A stretch of 64,000 nucleotides of DNA from Sinotaia quadrata (Eukaryota > Mollusca > Gastropoda > Architaenioglossa > Viviparidae). A program made the translations under genes and the position numbers. Of this stretch, positions 15,401 through 30,400 are shown piece by piece. Under the pieces are notes generated by a model. The model saw nothing but the letters and a program-made list of their open reading frames with translations, was not told where the DNA came from and searched no databases. Each line of letters starts with the position of its first letter. Position 1 is the stretch's first letter. The stretch covers positions 17,907,001 through 17,971,000 of the forward strand of contig CM054182.1 in NCBI GenBank assembly GCA_028829895.1. The letters are read 5' to 3'.

Positions 15401-18400
15401 ACATGCACGCACACACACAGTGCCTTAAACAGATGCATAAGATCATATCAGAATATCTACTTAAGTATTGTTACTGTTAGTTGAATTAATTTCAAGTAAT
15501 TCTTTGGTTGCATGGAATGTAATTAAAAGATGGTTATAATTATAATTAAATACAATCTGACATCCATAATTCACAGTATAATATAAAAGCACAGCATCAC
15601 TTGAGATTGCAGTATTTCATTATCAAACATATACTGCCATATACATACTTGGGGAATACACCATACGTACATATTTATAAAGAGACTGCTCTATGAACAT
15701 ACTAACAAATATACATCAAATTAACACAAGTTATGATATATAAACATATTTCTAAATTAAGCATTTTACAGAGGTCGTCCTTGACTTACTTAGGAGGTTC
15801 AATTCTGAGTACATTAAAACCTTTCTCTAAAACTAGTACATGATTTTACTGTAGCATTTCTTTATTTAAAAAAAACTTATTATTTAGTTATTAAACAGAT
15901 TTTACACAAAACTGCCAAAATGAATGCCTATAGTTACACAGTTTCTCATTAGTTTTTGCTCTCAACCAATGACATTTCTCTTCCTTTTCTTGCTGCCAAT
16001 ATCACTACCACTCTTTCTTCTGTTTTTCACAATGAACATAAAAAAAAATAATTTGTAAAGTGAACAACAGCAAACAATTTCAAACAACTGCATGCTATGG
16101 CAACATTGCAACTGCTTTACAGAAATGAGGAAACCAGGCAGGATTGGCAACAACTGACGTAATTTAATGTCCCACCAACATTAGAGCAACATCAAATAAA
16201 AACCCAACCTGCGATGATGGTCAAACTGTTTTGGCACCACAATTGACATTTTATGTTTGTACTGTCCAACCTGTTCCAACTAGTTTCCCAAATCAGGGAT
16301 TGGTGCTAAGGTTTCATCGCTCTAAATTTGTACCTGTATGTGTTCATGTATGAAATGCTGGCAAAAAATACATGAAAATACATTTCTGTACATGAAAAAT
16401 ATTCAGAAAAATATTAGAAACATTCAAATGAATTGAAAGTTTTCACATTTTTTGTTGTTTGTGGAAAGTTTGGCTGAAAGTCCCAATATTTGTAAGTTGG
16501 TTGCTTTGTCACACTCTCTGTATGTCTGACTGCCTGCCTATCTATGGATGGATGGATGGACAGACAGAAATAAAATTAGATGGATATACAGATAGAAAAA
16601 AAATACTATTGAGTTACAAACCTGCTTTCTGTTTCAGTGACTGGACAAGGAGAATATCTCGAGCATGATCGCTGAGTTTCTCATGGATTTTAATAGGAAA
16701 TTTCTGAGTTGGGAATTTGTGAACCTCCATTATAGTGCTGTTTCTTGACATCAAGACATATAATGAATTTCCTAAAACATCCACAGCCAGGGGCGAATCA
16801 GTTGCTGTCAAAGCAAATTCAAATAGGTTTAATAAAGATAGCAATTAATTAATTAATTACCATGAAAAAAAATTATCAACTTGCATAAATGCTACACAGA
16901 AGAATGAATTAAATAACATAATGAAACTTACTAGGGCAAACGGGGTATATTAAGTAGATGTAACACGTAAAGGTATGTTTGCAAAAGTGTACTGAAATAT
17001 ATTTTCCCAGGAACATAGCATAGTTAGCACAATTAACATAATTACATAAAATGAACAACAAATATAATTAACCTAGGACTTTCAAAGAAAGGGTGGTATG
17101 TGAACAATATTTTTAATGTGACTCACTGTGAGCAGAGTTTAATTTTTAGTAAATCAAAGGCATTAAATCAAGACAATAAGTAACAGGCATTACATCCAAT
17201 AGATCCCAAATAAAGTCAACAAGTCACACAGACATTACGTCAAATAGGTCATAAAATTAAGTCAACAGGTCACACAGACACTACATCAAATAGATCATAC
17301 ATATTAACAGTTCTCATACATAGGCATTACATCAAAAAAGTCATAGTATAAACAGGTCTCATAGGCATTATGTCAAGTAGGTCAAATAGGTCATAGACAT
17401 TGAACAGGTCACCCAGGAATAACATCCAGGATACATAGGTCATAAACATTAAGTGAACAACATTAGCTATATAACATAGACTTTACAAAACTAAGTTAAT
17501 CAGAAGATTGCTGAAGCAGTACTTCAAATAAGTCACTAAACATTACATTGGGTCACATAAGTCACTGAAACATTACAATGGGTCACTTAAGTCACTGAAA
17601 CATTACAATGGGTCACTAAGTCATTGAAACAATACATTGGGTCACATAAGTCACTGAAACACTTAAGTCACTGAAACATTATAATGGATCACTTAAGTCA
17701 CTGAAACATTACAATGGGTCACTTAAGTCACTGAAATATTGCACTGGGTCACACAAGTTGCTGAAACATTAAATTGGGTCACTTAAGATGATTATCAAGT
17801 AGGTTTTAAAAGGTATTGTATTATGTCAAGTAGACAAGCAATGTATTGTCAAGACGTGCAGGGGAGATGGTATTGCAATCCAGTTCATATGAAATAAACA
17901 GATTAAAAACATTACATCAAGTATTATGGGCATTACAAAAATAGCTCAATACAAAGTTAATACATCAATAAACATTATACCTATTAAGTCATAAATGCAT
18001 TACATCAAACAAGTCAGTGGGACATAAACAAACTTATTTTAAGTAGGTCACATAAGCTTTAGTCAAGTAGGTAAAAAAATGTTACATCAAGCAGGTCACA
18101 AGAATTATAGCAATAGGTCACAAGAATTAATGTCAAGTAATTATTGACACTGTATAAGTAGATCCTATTTACAAATGATACATAAAAATATGTCATAACT
18201 TTAAGTCAAGTAGGTCAAACAGGCACTGCTTTAAGTATACTAAGTAGGTAACACAAGAATTATGTTAAATAAGTCACAGGTCATATAGGCATTCATTACT
18301 AGTGGAGACTAAGTTAGAATTTAAACAAAGCAATAATTATTATTTTTTAAAGAATATATTTTCCTTCTTGCATATTTTTAAACTTCCCTCTTTCTTTTTT

Positions 18401-21400
18401 CCTAATCAAAATCAGTCTTTACAGTCTTATTTTACAGTCTAGTGTCTCAATGCACATAACAATATTATTTCTACAAGCAAGGTCAAACACCTTTATTTTA
18501 CATTCCAGTGTCTCAATGCATTACTGGTATTTCACTATATTCATGATCACACAGCAAAGCATGTGATGACATATTGCAAAGTAAGTACATTAGTTATGTT
18601 GCATTATACTTGTTAAAGTGTGACATATATTTCTAGAAAACAAAATATTAAACAAGAACTAGAATTCAGAATTCACATCTGAAGATCAACTTCTAGCAGT
18701 GTAAAGAAATCTAAGGAAAATGCCTAATCAACTTCTAGCAGTCATAAAGAAATCTACAGGAAACAGCTGATCAACTTCTAGCAGTCTTAAAGAAACCTAT
18801 ATGAAATGCCTTATACTTCTAGCAGTTATAAAGAAATCTACATAAAATGCCTTATCAACTTCTAGCAGTTATAAAGAAATCTACATTCTAGTAGTGTCTA
18901 AAAAATCCAGTCTCATCAGTATGATGTGAGAGAAAGTGGAAATGTCCTGATTTTCTTGCACAGTGAAGTCTGAATGAAATGGCCCAATTATCTTGCACAA
19001 TGAATTAAGATTTCACTACAATAATTTGACTATAATGCACATTTTTTTAAAAGTTTGAATGAAATGGTTTGATTATCGTGCACAATGAAATTTGATAGAA
19101 ATAGCCTGCTCTGGTCTTTCACAATAAATGAAGCTTTACTGAAAGGACTGCCCTAGTCTTGCACAGTGAAATGCTGAAATGGTTGAACTTACCTGCAAAT
19201 CTGCACACTATTTGTCTTTGAATGCCACTTGTAGTGATGGTTTCCAGTGTAAATTTTTTGCTATCCACCCAATATAAGCGGCGACCAGGTATATCCACAG
19301 CAATGTCACTTGGCCAATATAGTTCTTTATCGACTAGTATCACCTGGTTTGACCCATCAAGGTTAGCGCTGCCAATGCTTGGGGTTCTCCCACGATCTGT
19401 CCAGTACAGTTTGCTGGGTACAAAACAACAAGACTTGCATCACTGTGTCCAGTATGTCCAGACACAAAAAAGAAATGAATGAGTGATCCAAGACTACACC
19501 CATGATGGGTTCAAGAGCTCAGACAATCCAAAGCAGAAATTAATACTGTTCCAAAGCAAAGATTATTTTTAACAATAGAAGACTTTCATCCCATATGGCT
19601 CTCCTTAGTAATATATTTCTTCCAGAAAGGTTAATTCCTATTATTATGATTCAATAGGCATCATTTAGTATGATTATCACTGGCTATTAGAATTAAAAGT
19701 TTGTTTGATTCAAATTTCAGAGAAAGGTTTTGCATCAATAAAACAGAATAAAAACATTTTGTTTGTAAGAATTAATTTGCATACAATATATTTATATATA
19801 TATAAAAATATCTCATCAAATAAAACATAAAGCAATTTTTGGTGACATTCTCAACCTCATTCAGCTCAACATAGGGTGTGGGATGGGACCATTACTCCAA
19901 CTTCCTGTTGGCACACAGCCACTGGACTAAGTTTCTACTTCCTGTTTATCTACTGCTGCTGGACAGGTTTTCACTGTTTGTTTGTGTACTGCTGCTGGGT
20001 CATGCTTTCACTTCCTGTTTATGTACTGCAATTGGGCCAGGTTTATATCTCCTTTTATGTATTACCACTTGGCAAGGTTTCCAAATTCTTTTTATATACA
20101 GGTTCTACTTCCTGTTCATGTACTGCCATTGGTTCAGGTTTCCACTTCCTTTTTATGTACTGCCATTAGATCAGGTTTCCACTTCCTGTCTATGTATTGC
20201 CATTGGGTCAATTTTCAGTTCCTTTTAAGGATATTCCCATTGGGTCAGCTTTCCACTTCTTGTTTATCTACTGCCACTGGTTCAGGTTTCCACTTCCTAT
20301 TTATGTATTGCCACTGGATCAGAGTTCCACTTCCTGTTTATATACTGCCATTGGGTCAGACTTACACTTTCTGTTTATGCACAATCACTAGGTCGAGTCT
20401 CCATTTTCTGGTTTTGTTCAAACCAGGCTAGGTTTCCACTTCCACTATGCACACATCACCAATGGGACAAATTTCTATTTCCTGCTTATGTATAACTTAG
20501 ATATAACTACTGGATCTGGTTTCCACTTCTGGTTTATACAAATTCCTTGGGCCAGATTTCCACTTCCTGTTTACGTACAACCATTGGTCTGACTCTCACT
20601 GGTGAGACAGCTTTATCATTTGATTTTTTCACTTCACACATCAAAACTATGTCAGAAGATTTTTTTAATGAAATGGTATTTCAAGATTTTGTAATGTGGT
20701 GGTAAGTAAAGCTTTTGTGATGCTGTGGCATGCAAAGATTCTGTAATGTAGTGGTAGATTTTATAATACAGTGGTATGTCAACAGACTTTGCAATGAACT
20801 TTTATATGTTGGCAGGCTTTTTATTGTAATGGTATGTCAAAAGACTTTATGATGTAGTGATAATATGAAGCAAACAATGTAAGTAACTACAAAATAACTG
20901 TTTGCAAAGTTATATATATTGGAATCAAACATGAATATAGAAAAGTAATTGTGAATTTAAATTAAATAATAGATATTTAGAGTTTGTTTTAAACTAGTTT
21001 TTCTATTCCTACAAATAAGTGAACTATTTATATTATGTACATATATAGGCTAAATATTGCAAAAATTTTATTAATAAAAAAATAAATTTGAAAGATTGGA
21101 TCACAATAAGTGACACCATATTTAAAAACTACATTTGATTAGTACAAATGTCATTCATCTGTAAGTGTGCTGATGATATAAATGGAGAGAGACACGAAAA
21201 GATATTTACCTATTTAGTGCATCAACAACAAGTGCTTGTGGACTCTGTAAGTTGTTGCTGATGACAACCTTACTTCTTTTTGGTTCATTGAGCCTGGCCA
21301 TGCGGATAACTCTCTTGGTGGCATCAGTCCAGTACAAGTTCTGGCCTACCCAGTCCCAGGCCACACTTCGAATCTCATTGGTACCATTGTAGATTTGCTA

Positions 21401-24400
21401 CAAAGAAATGTTCTCAAGCTATATATATCACATACCCACATTCAGACTGTAGGATCATGTGATAAGTAATACTGAGTGCTAATAATTACTGTTATCCAAC
21501 TGTGGCAGAGTAAATTTGCCCATCCTTATTTCAAGACTTAAGTGTTATATAAATTGTTAAATTTTCAAGTGACCTGACCTTGGGCACTCCTTTATATGTT
21601 ATTTTTGTAAGTGTCAGAGTTGGAGTAAACAACCTGAGTTGAGAATATGCTAGAAATTGCTGATGCAATCCAAACCAGTTCCAACTGGATAAGATCAAAA
21701 GTTTACCTGCTATAGAGCATTCTATTGTACAATTGGAACAAAGAGTAAGTTGGTGCAATTTTTGCTGACGAAATTTATGTGCTTTGGGAACCCTGATGAA
21801 AAGTATTTGTTTTGGGAACCCTGATGAAAGATGTATGTTAGAAACCATAATGAAAATTTGTTTTGAAAACCCTGATGAAAGGTATGTGTTTTGAGAACCC
21901 TGAGGAAAGGTATGTATTTTGGGTACCCTGATGAAAAATTTTTTTTCAGAACCCTGATGAAAGGTATGTGTTTTCAACCCTCTTTAAAATGATCATGGTG
22001 TCTTTGTACAAAGCGAGTAATTCCAAGCTAGTTGGACCCTGGTAAGTAGCTGACAACAGTCCCTATGATTTACACATTTTTTCTAGAATATTGAGAATAT
22101 GTCTGATGATAAGTGCAAATTCTAGCAGAGATGTAAATATGAGAGATAAAACAGGTACTTAGAGCTGGGACTAAACAGTGCAATGGAAGAGAAGAGGTCT
22201 TATTGTGCATTCTGCTGTGAGCAGGTATCCACTGGAAGACATGGAGAAGTGACATTATCAGTGATCTAAGAACAATTTTAGCTTCAGCGTTTAGAAGCTC
22301 TTGAAGTTTCCTCATAAGACAAGAAGATGTACCAGTGGTAAATAAGTTATAAGGAGCAAGTCAAGACAGCCAAGTGAACACATCAAGTGAACCATAACAT
22401 GAGAAAACTGTGACTACTGCCAGTGGTAAATAAGTTATAAGGAGCAAGTCAAGACAGCCAAGTGAACACACATCAATTTTTGAAACATAATGTGAGAAAA
22501 CTGTGACTACTGCCAATCTTTCTTATCACTAGATACAAAAGTACATAAATATTCAAGATATGTTGATGGAATGCGAGCAGTTATCAAATATGACACCCTG
22601 ATTTGAAGTGACTGACTAAATATAATGGAAGTGCCACAAATATTAAAATAGAAGGCAGGGATTTAAAAATCCTTTAATGAGCAAGAAGTATTGCCTCAAT
22701 TTTATCATCATTCACAAGCCACTTATTACTCTCATCCCAGAGCACACACCCCTCTAGGGATGGTGGAAGTTTTATCATCATTCGCAAGTCACAATACTGG
22801 CACCCCAGAGCACACACATCTCTAAACTTAGGATGATGATAGCAATTTCAACTGAGTAGAATAAAAAGAAATGATCTGAAAAAGCCCTGTGACACACTAT
22901 TAAAACCAGCAGGGCTGGAATGTCTATCATTTACTGACACAAATACTCCCTCACACATACATACATTCAATATACATTCACATTAATATATTTTTTCCAG
23001 TAAATGCTTAAAAAAAATCATTCAATCATTATTTAAGCGAAAGGTGTGAAATACAACATAAATCAATATTTTATTTTGCACTAGACTGGTGTGTGCATCT
23101 CTTCACAACAGAGTCTCTTCCCCTTGCATAAAAATCTAATGTGATATTTGCTGTAATTGTACAGAAATGTTTGTCAGTGTTCCTTCTGTATTTTCTTTGG
23201 AATAGTACTACAGTGAATATACAGACAATTCTACAATGGCTATATTGCAAAAATGGAGATGTCAGCATTATAAGGCTTAATGAAGTATTTAAGAAGCCCT
23301 GTGCTGGCATACTGTATAAAATAATCTTTACGCATGTGCGTGTGTGTGTGTGTGTGTACCACTGGACAGTCAGGTATACCTTTGATTTTTCACTGCGACG
23401 ACGTCGTACAGAATTTGAGGTATGCATTGTATCCATATAGATCTGCCAGTTGTTGTGTGAAAATGCAACGTAGAAAATTGTCATGTTTTTCATATCCATA
23501 TCTAAGCTCAGGATATGACTATCATTCACGTTCACCTGTAACAATACAAAACACATTCAACAATATGTTCACCCTGTATAAAAAAAAAATTTAAAAATCC
23601 ATGCAGCTCAGTAAATGCGCAACAATTATTAAATTTTATTTCACAAACAATTTTTCTTTTTTCACTAACACAGAAAAGATTTCATAGGAATTTCAGAACC
23701 TGAATCAGTCCATTTTTCAAGACTGATGGTCAAATCTCATATGGCTAAATATCTTTTCATATTATTCAGGAATGTATTGTATTGTGTCCACAAGCATCAT
23801 TAGCTAGAAACAAAGTTTGACAAACTAATTACAAACTGGTATATTAATGTATGAAGTTGTTATCACTAACTAGAAATCACGGCTGACAAGCTAATTACAT
23901 AAACTGGATTATTAATGTAAAAAGCTGTTGTCACTAACTATACCAATAAAGATTAACAAACTAACTGCATAACAAGCTGGTATGTCAACATATAAAGTTA
24001 TCACTGGCTAGAGGTAAAGGTTGCTTAACCAATTACCTGAAATACTGGTTTGTTAATGTATAAAGTTGCTATCATTAGAAATAAACATTGACAAACCAAT
24101 TACCTGAGAAACAGGCTTGTCATCGTATAAAGATGTGTTAGGATAAAGCACACCTTTTCTAAGACTGCCATGGCCTGATATCAACAAAGCTGGTGGTTCA
24201 CCTAAATAAAGAATGAAAGTGTAGAAGTTTGTTTTACTGCATTCAACTGTTCTCAACAATGAATACAACTGAAAGAAGGAATAAATTATCAATGAATACA
24301 ACTGAAAGAAGGAAGGAATTAGCAATGAATATGAATGAGAGAGAGAAAGAGGAAGAGGGCTAAGGAATGAAATAAACACAATTAGATGAATTAAATATGA

Positions 24401-27400
24401 AGTCTGTTAAATCATTTGAACCATAAGGGAAAGCCGCAGGGATGGATACTGACTATTCCTAATAAAGCCACACTGCAACTAGAGGGAAAAGACCTAGATA
24501 GTCGTAATAAGCAGATTGCAATACAAAGAGTCCATCAGAAAAATGTGTCACCATGATTTCATTCAGAAAAAGTGCCAAAATTCTAAAAGCTAAAGTATTT
24601 TTTAAAAAAAAAGAAACAATTCTGCATCTCTTGCTGGTGTCTAAAACACCAATCCTATCACTGCATAATCTTATGGACAGAATGAAAACTACAATTAACA
24701 TGAAATAATATACAAAATTAATCTTATAGATAGAATGAAAACTCCAATTAACATGAAATAATATACAAAATTAATCTCAATTTTCAAACGAAGAAGCATT
24801 CAAGGAGAAATAATGAAGAAGTATTATAGCTTTCTTTGTTTCTGAAATATTCACATTTAAAAAAATAGATATGCATAGTAATCAAAGGACATTGCATTAC
24901 ATCTGTTTTCAGAAACATAAACAAATACTGTTATTTAGGAAATAAAAAGTCATTTAAGCACAATTAATATAATTCAATATCAGATATATAAACCTCCTGT
25001 TGCTATAAATATATTTTTTCATGTGTGTGTGTGTGTTTTTGCATGTGTGTGTGTGCACATATGTGTGAAGCACTTACCTTGTGGATAACAATATCTACCA
25101 GAGCGTATATAATTAGTTTCACAAAGACAGTTGAAGTTTTTCAAATCGTTGTCGTATTCACAAATCTGAGAGCATGTACCCCACTTGTGACAGGGGTTCA
25201 CTTCTGTAACAAGACATACAACAAAGAGTTCTGGAGTCAAAGTTTGTTACACCTGATAGTAGTGGAAGTGTGAATGGTGATTTGTGCATTAAGTGTGCAA
25301 TACATGCACATACACATTAAATGTGCAAAGTTTCATTTAGATATGACCATGACTGCTAGGTTTTGAAAAATCTAATATCTGATACAATGCTAAAACATAA
25401 AAATGAGAAAAACGAAAATAAAGATTTCCAACACCTGTTAATTTAAAATGATTTATAAATTATGACTTTCAGCTTAGCAAACACAGCACAATGCTACAGA
25501 ACCCAGAAAAAGTTTTCTGTAGCATACGAAGTTCTCTTTCAGTTTGAATTAGCTCATCTTGCTGCATCAGTTTTGCGGCTCTTACATTACTGTGTTGCTT
25601 ATTCTGCTCAGTCCTTTTTAAATGTAATGCTATTTATCACTCTCTTTTGCATTCCTGCAGCTCCCAGTCTCTCCATACTGGCACCAATGGTAAAGCCATA
25701 AAAATGGCGTATCCTTTACAGAAGCAGAACCAAAATTAAATTCCCTAACTGCAGTTTTTATAGCAAAATGAACCCGCCTCCGTGATGCAAATTTATCTTT
25801 GTGACCAGTACAGTGTATAGTGTGACCAGATCAAGCTCTGCAGGCATTCATTTGAATTCTGTGTTCTGTTTGCAACATATCTAGATGAGAAGATGAGGAA
25901 CAGTAAGTCTCTGATAAATGGGTTTCAGATAATGGTCCAGTTGTTTTTTTAAATGGGGGGAGGGGGATGGATTAATTTGTCATGAGGACCTGGAACTTTG
26001 TGCTGGGCAAGTGCAGTGCTTCATAAAAACATGAGTCTAGACCAGTTGGGCAGTTTTCATGGGGAGGCCCCTTATTCAACTGCCATCATACCAGAAGATC
26101 CTATTGTTATACAAACATTTTTTCTGTGAAATTCTATTAATATACTTTCACTTTTGTCTGTAAAATGCTACTGGTATACATACTTTTGTTTGTGAAATAA
26201 TACAAGTATTAGTGTGTGATTATGCTATACAATGTATACTATTTGTCAATGTGATATCCCCATTTTTCTCAAAATAAATACTAGAATGTAAAATGTAAAT
26301 CACTTGTGTCTTGATATTATTTATAATTTGTATAAATCAACAAACAGAAACTTAGAATTAAATCCATAATAATTATCCTCTCCCAAGTAATGCAATTTTC
26401 AATAAGACTTTATAGTTTTTTGCAAATAATAAAATCCATAAAATATTACAAGCAATGCTCACACACGCACGCACACACACACACACACAAGAACTAGAAA
26501 AAAAAATTACCATGAATCACAATTACTGAGATGTTGATTAGCCCAAGCAGCAGAATAAACAGCCTGCCTGTTTATTATAAAGTCTGTATCACCACTATTA
26601 CCTTTTCCTAAGTACCTACCAGTACTATCAACAGTTTCTTTACAAGTTGAACACACACAAAAATTTGCATAAACAGCAAGTCCCTTTGGTTTTTTAGAGT
26701 TTCTCTGTGCCAGTGTAGTAGTTTTTTTTTGCACTGAGGGCAACATAACTGTCTAACAATTGTATCAACTGTAGAGAAATCAACAATAGCACTTGAGAAA
26801 TTAGCAACAATAGTTTCATCTGTCTCAGCACTAGGTTCACAATGAATTGAGGCAGAAGCACTGTCTAAATATGCAAAAAACTCAAAATAACCCAAATTTA
26901 TGGGTTTTCACTGGCACACATTGCCTTAAATTCTGTTAAATTGCACAGTCCCAGTAATAACTTTGGGAAGAAACTATACCTGTTTAAAATTCTGTAAAAC
27001 TGTACAATCCAAGTAACAAATATGAGAAGAAAATATCCATTAAAAATTCTGCCAGTCCCAGAAACAAATATTGGAAGAAATTAAACCCTTTTTGAATTCT
27101 GCCAAATTGCACAGTCTCCATAAACAACAAAGCCATTAGTATACTCATTAAGATAACTTTATGAAGTAGACTAGAATTTTCAATGTTCTTCATTCTGTCT
27201 CTGGGGAAACTAATTGTTCTGGGGTGACTTGCATGACTAACAGTACATATCTACTGTATAGACAAATGTCATTACTTACTCATGCATCGCACACACAAAT
27301 GTCCATCCTACACAGTTTCATAAAAACTGATCAACTGTCAATTCCTTCCTCAATAGCAAAATGTTTATACATACCCAGACAAGAATGTCCATCTTCTTGA

Positions 27401-30400
27401 ATCTCGTACCCAGTTCTGCACTGACAGAGCACACCAAACTCCTGCTGAATACATGTGTGCTGGCAGCCGCCATTGTCAACTGAGCAGTTCAGGAATGACA
27501 GCATCATCCCTAAATTGTGTCATTAATCAGTTTGGAAATGGTAAATATGTGCACAAGACATCAATCCTTTTCTTTATGAGAACATATATTCAATATTTAT
27601 AATGTATTATTATTATTTTAAACATGAACTCTCTTGGATTAAATATGTATAATTTTCAGAAATGACTAATATACAAGTGATTCATTCCAAATATGATAAA
27701 GGATTCTTTCCAAGTACTTTAATTATAGTGCAGCAAGACATTTTCTTAACTCTGTTTCTCAATTAAAAAAACAAAACAAAAAGAAAACTTCAAAACGGCT
27801 GTTACAAAGTCACAATAAAATGCACTTATAATACATGTATTTATATTTATTCACACACACACACACACACACAACTTCTATACAACATTCAAGTTCTTCC
27901 CATTCATTTTACTGTAAACTTATTTCAAGAGAGTGAAAACATACTGCAGTAATTAAGGTCCTCGTCTGAAGAATCGTTGACATTGTTTGTGTTACAGTCT
28001 GTGACATTGTTACACACTTTGTTGTGTGGCAGACACAAATGTGTTTTATTGCATTCAAAATCTGGTGCCACACATTTGCTTACTGTTGGACCTAAACAAA
28101 GAAAGCAAAAGTAGACCAAGTGTCAATAAAATAAAACCTTTGCCAATAAGTACAAAACAAACAAAAAATGTCAATAAATACAAACACAAATAATTGTCAA
28201 TAAAAACAAAACCAACACAAATAACTGTAAATAAAAATAGAGCAAACAAATAACTGTCTCCCCCGCAAAAAAAAAAAACAAAAAAAAAACAACTTTCAAT
28301 CATTACAAAATAAACACAAATAACAGTCAGTAAAGACAAAATAAATGCAAATAACTGTTAATAAAGACAAAACAAACACAAATAAATTTGGGGGGGGGGT
28401 ATTTTACAGAGCCCAAGCTAGTACCATACCGAATCTGACTTAGTAGGTACACATGCCCTGATTTTCAATCCCCTGCCGATGATGTTGTTGGACAATTGCT
28501 AGCATTCTCCAATTGTTATTGTTGCTTCTGTTGTTGTTTATTTGCTACTGTACATGGCATGATTACTTACACACATTACTGTTTTCATCCTATTACGGCA
28601 CAACTCAAAGTACACACCATGATGACATACACACATTACTGTTATCATCCTATTATGGCACAACTCAAAGTACACACCAAGATGACTTACACACATTACT
28701 GTTTTCATCCTATTATGGCACAACTCAAAGTACACACCATGATGACTTACACACATTACTGTTATCATCCTATTATGGCACAACTCAAAGTACACACCAA
28801 GATGACTTACACACATTACTGTTTTCATCCTATTACGGCACAACTCAAAGTACACACCAAGATGACTTACAGACATTACTGTTTTCATCCTATTACGGCA
28901 CAACTCAAAGTACACACCATGATGACTTACATTACTGTTATCATCCTATTACGGCACAACTCCAAGTACACACCAAGATGACTTACACACATTACTGTTT
29001 TCATCCTCTCCATTTATGCAGTCTTTGTTACCATCACACACCATACTGTTCCAGATACAGATGTGATTGCCACATCGGAAACGGCCAGGAGAACAGGGGT
29101 TGCTGGCTAAACATAGACAAACACCATTAATGACTATGATTTTATTGTTTTTATTTTCAATATCAGAAATTAGTTATATCAATTATTTTTCAGTGAGGAT
29201 TACAAATTACAAATGAGATAATAATAACAACAACATAATATTAGCAAGAATAAAAATAAACAGATTAATGATGTTTTACCAAAATATTTCAAATTATAGC
29301 AAGTAATAATCAATATACCTAAGGTCATTAAATCATATGTTAAGAGCTTCTTAATATTTCATATTTAGAATTCAGTGACTTAGATTGTAAAATAATTTGA
29401 TGGTACTGGATCTATATCATTCATTTTATTTACAGATAGATGCAACTAATGTTAATAGATTGTAAAACAGACAGAGATAAAAAATACACACCACACATTT
29501 CTGGATCTTCATCAGATTTATCTTCACAGTCTATATCTCCATCACAGCGCCAAAGTAGTGGCTGGCAGATGGAGTTTTTGCATTGAAATTCTCCGGGTGC
29601 ACATGTCCTATCTGTTTGTTAACCAAAATATCAGTTGAAACAAAAACTTATGATTGCACACATCTTGTACTGTGATGTGAAACAAAAACTTATGATTGCA
29701 ACATCTTGTACCATGATGTGAAACAAAAACTTATGATTGCACACATCTTGTACTGTGATGTGAAATAAAAACTTATGATTGTACATCTGCCCTGAAAACT
29801 TATGATTGTACATCTGCCCTGTGCCTTATGTGAAGCAAAAACATATGATGGTACATTTGCCCTGTGTTGTGATATAAAAGAAAAACTTTACATGTGCCCT
29901 GAGCTGTATGTGAAAAAAACAACTTATGATTGTACATGTGCCCTGTGTTGTGATTACAAGAAAAAACAATCAAGAAATCAATCAATCAATCAATATGAGA
30001 AGATGATAGCTTTTGTGTGCAAAGAAATAAGCAATAAAGGGCTACTCATGAGATATACTATGTTTGTGTGCAAAGAAATAAGCAATAAAGGGCTACTACT
30101 CATGAGATATACTGTTTGTGTGCAAAGAAATAAGCAATAAAGGGCTACTACTCATGAGATATACTGTACATACTGCAGTAATGTTCATCAGTGCCATCAG
30201 AGCAGTCTGGTTCCCCATCACACTGCCAGGACAGTGGAATACAAAGCTTGATTGTATGACAAGCAAAATCCTTGTCTGTGCAGTTCACAGCTGCACAGCA
30301 ACAACAAAAATGATATTGACACATGATAAAAATAAATATAAAAAATACGTACAAGTTGGAATTTGTTTCAATATAAAATTCTTTTACAAGAGCTGTTCAA

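Noticed and set aside
25462..25701. 79-codon plus-strand frame in a GC-richer block
   Set aside because: No recognisable domain and no splice context; left as unclassified sequence.
28513..29130. 205-codon plus-strand frame and a regular 60-bp array resembling a CRISPR
   Set aside because: There are no spacers, the host is eukaryotic, and the unit is a copy of the exon 24 end and donor. The frame is a by-product of the repeat.
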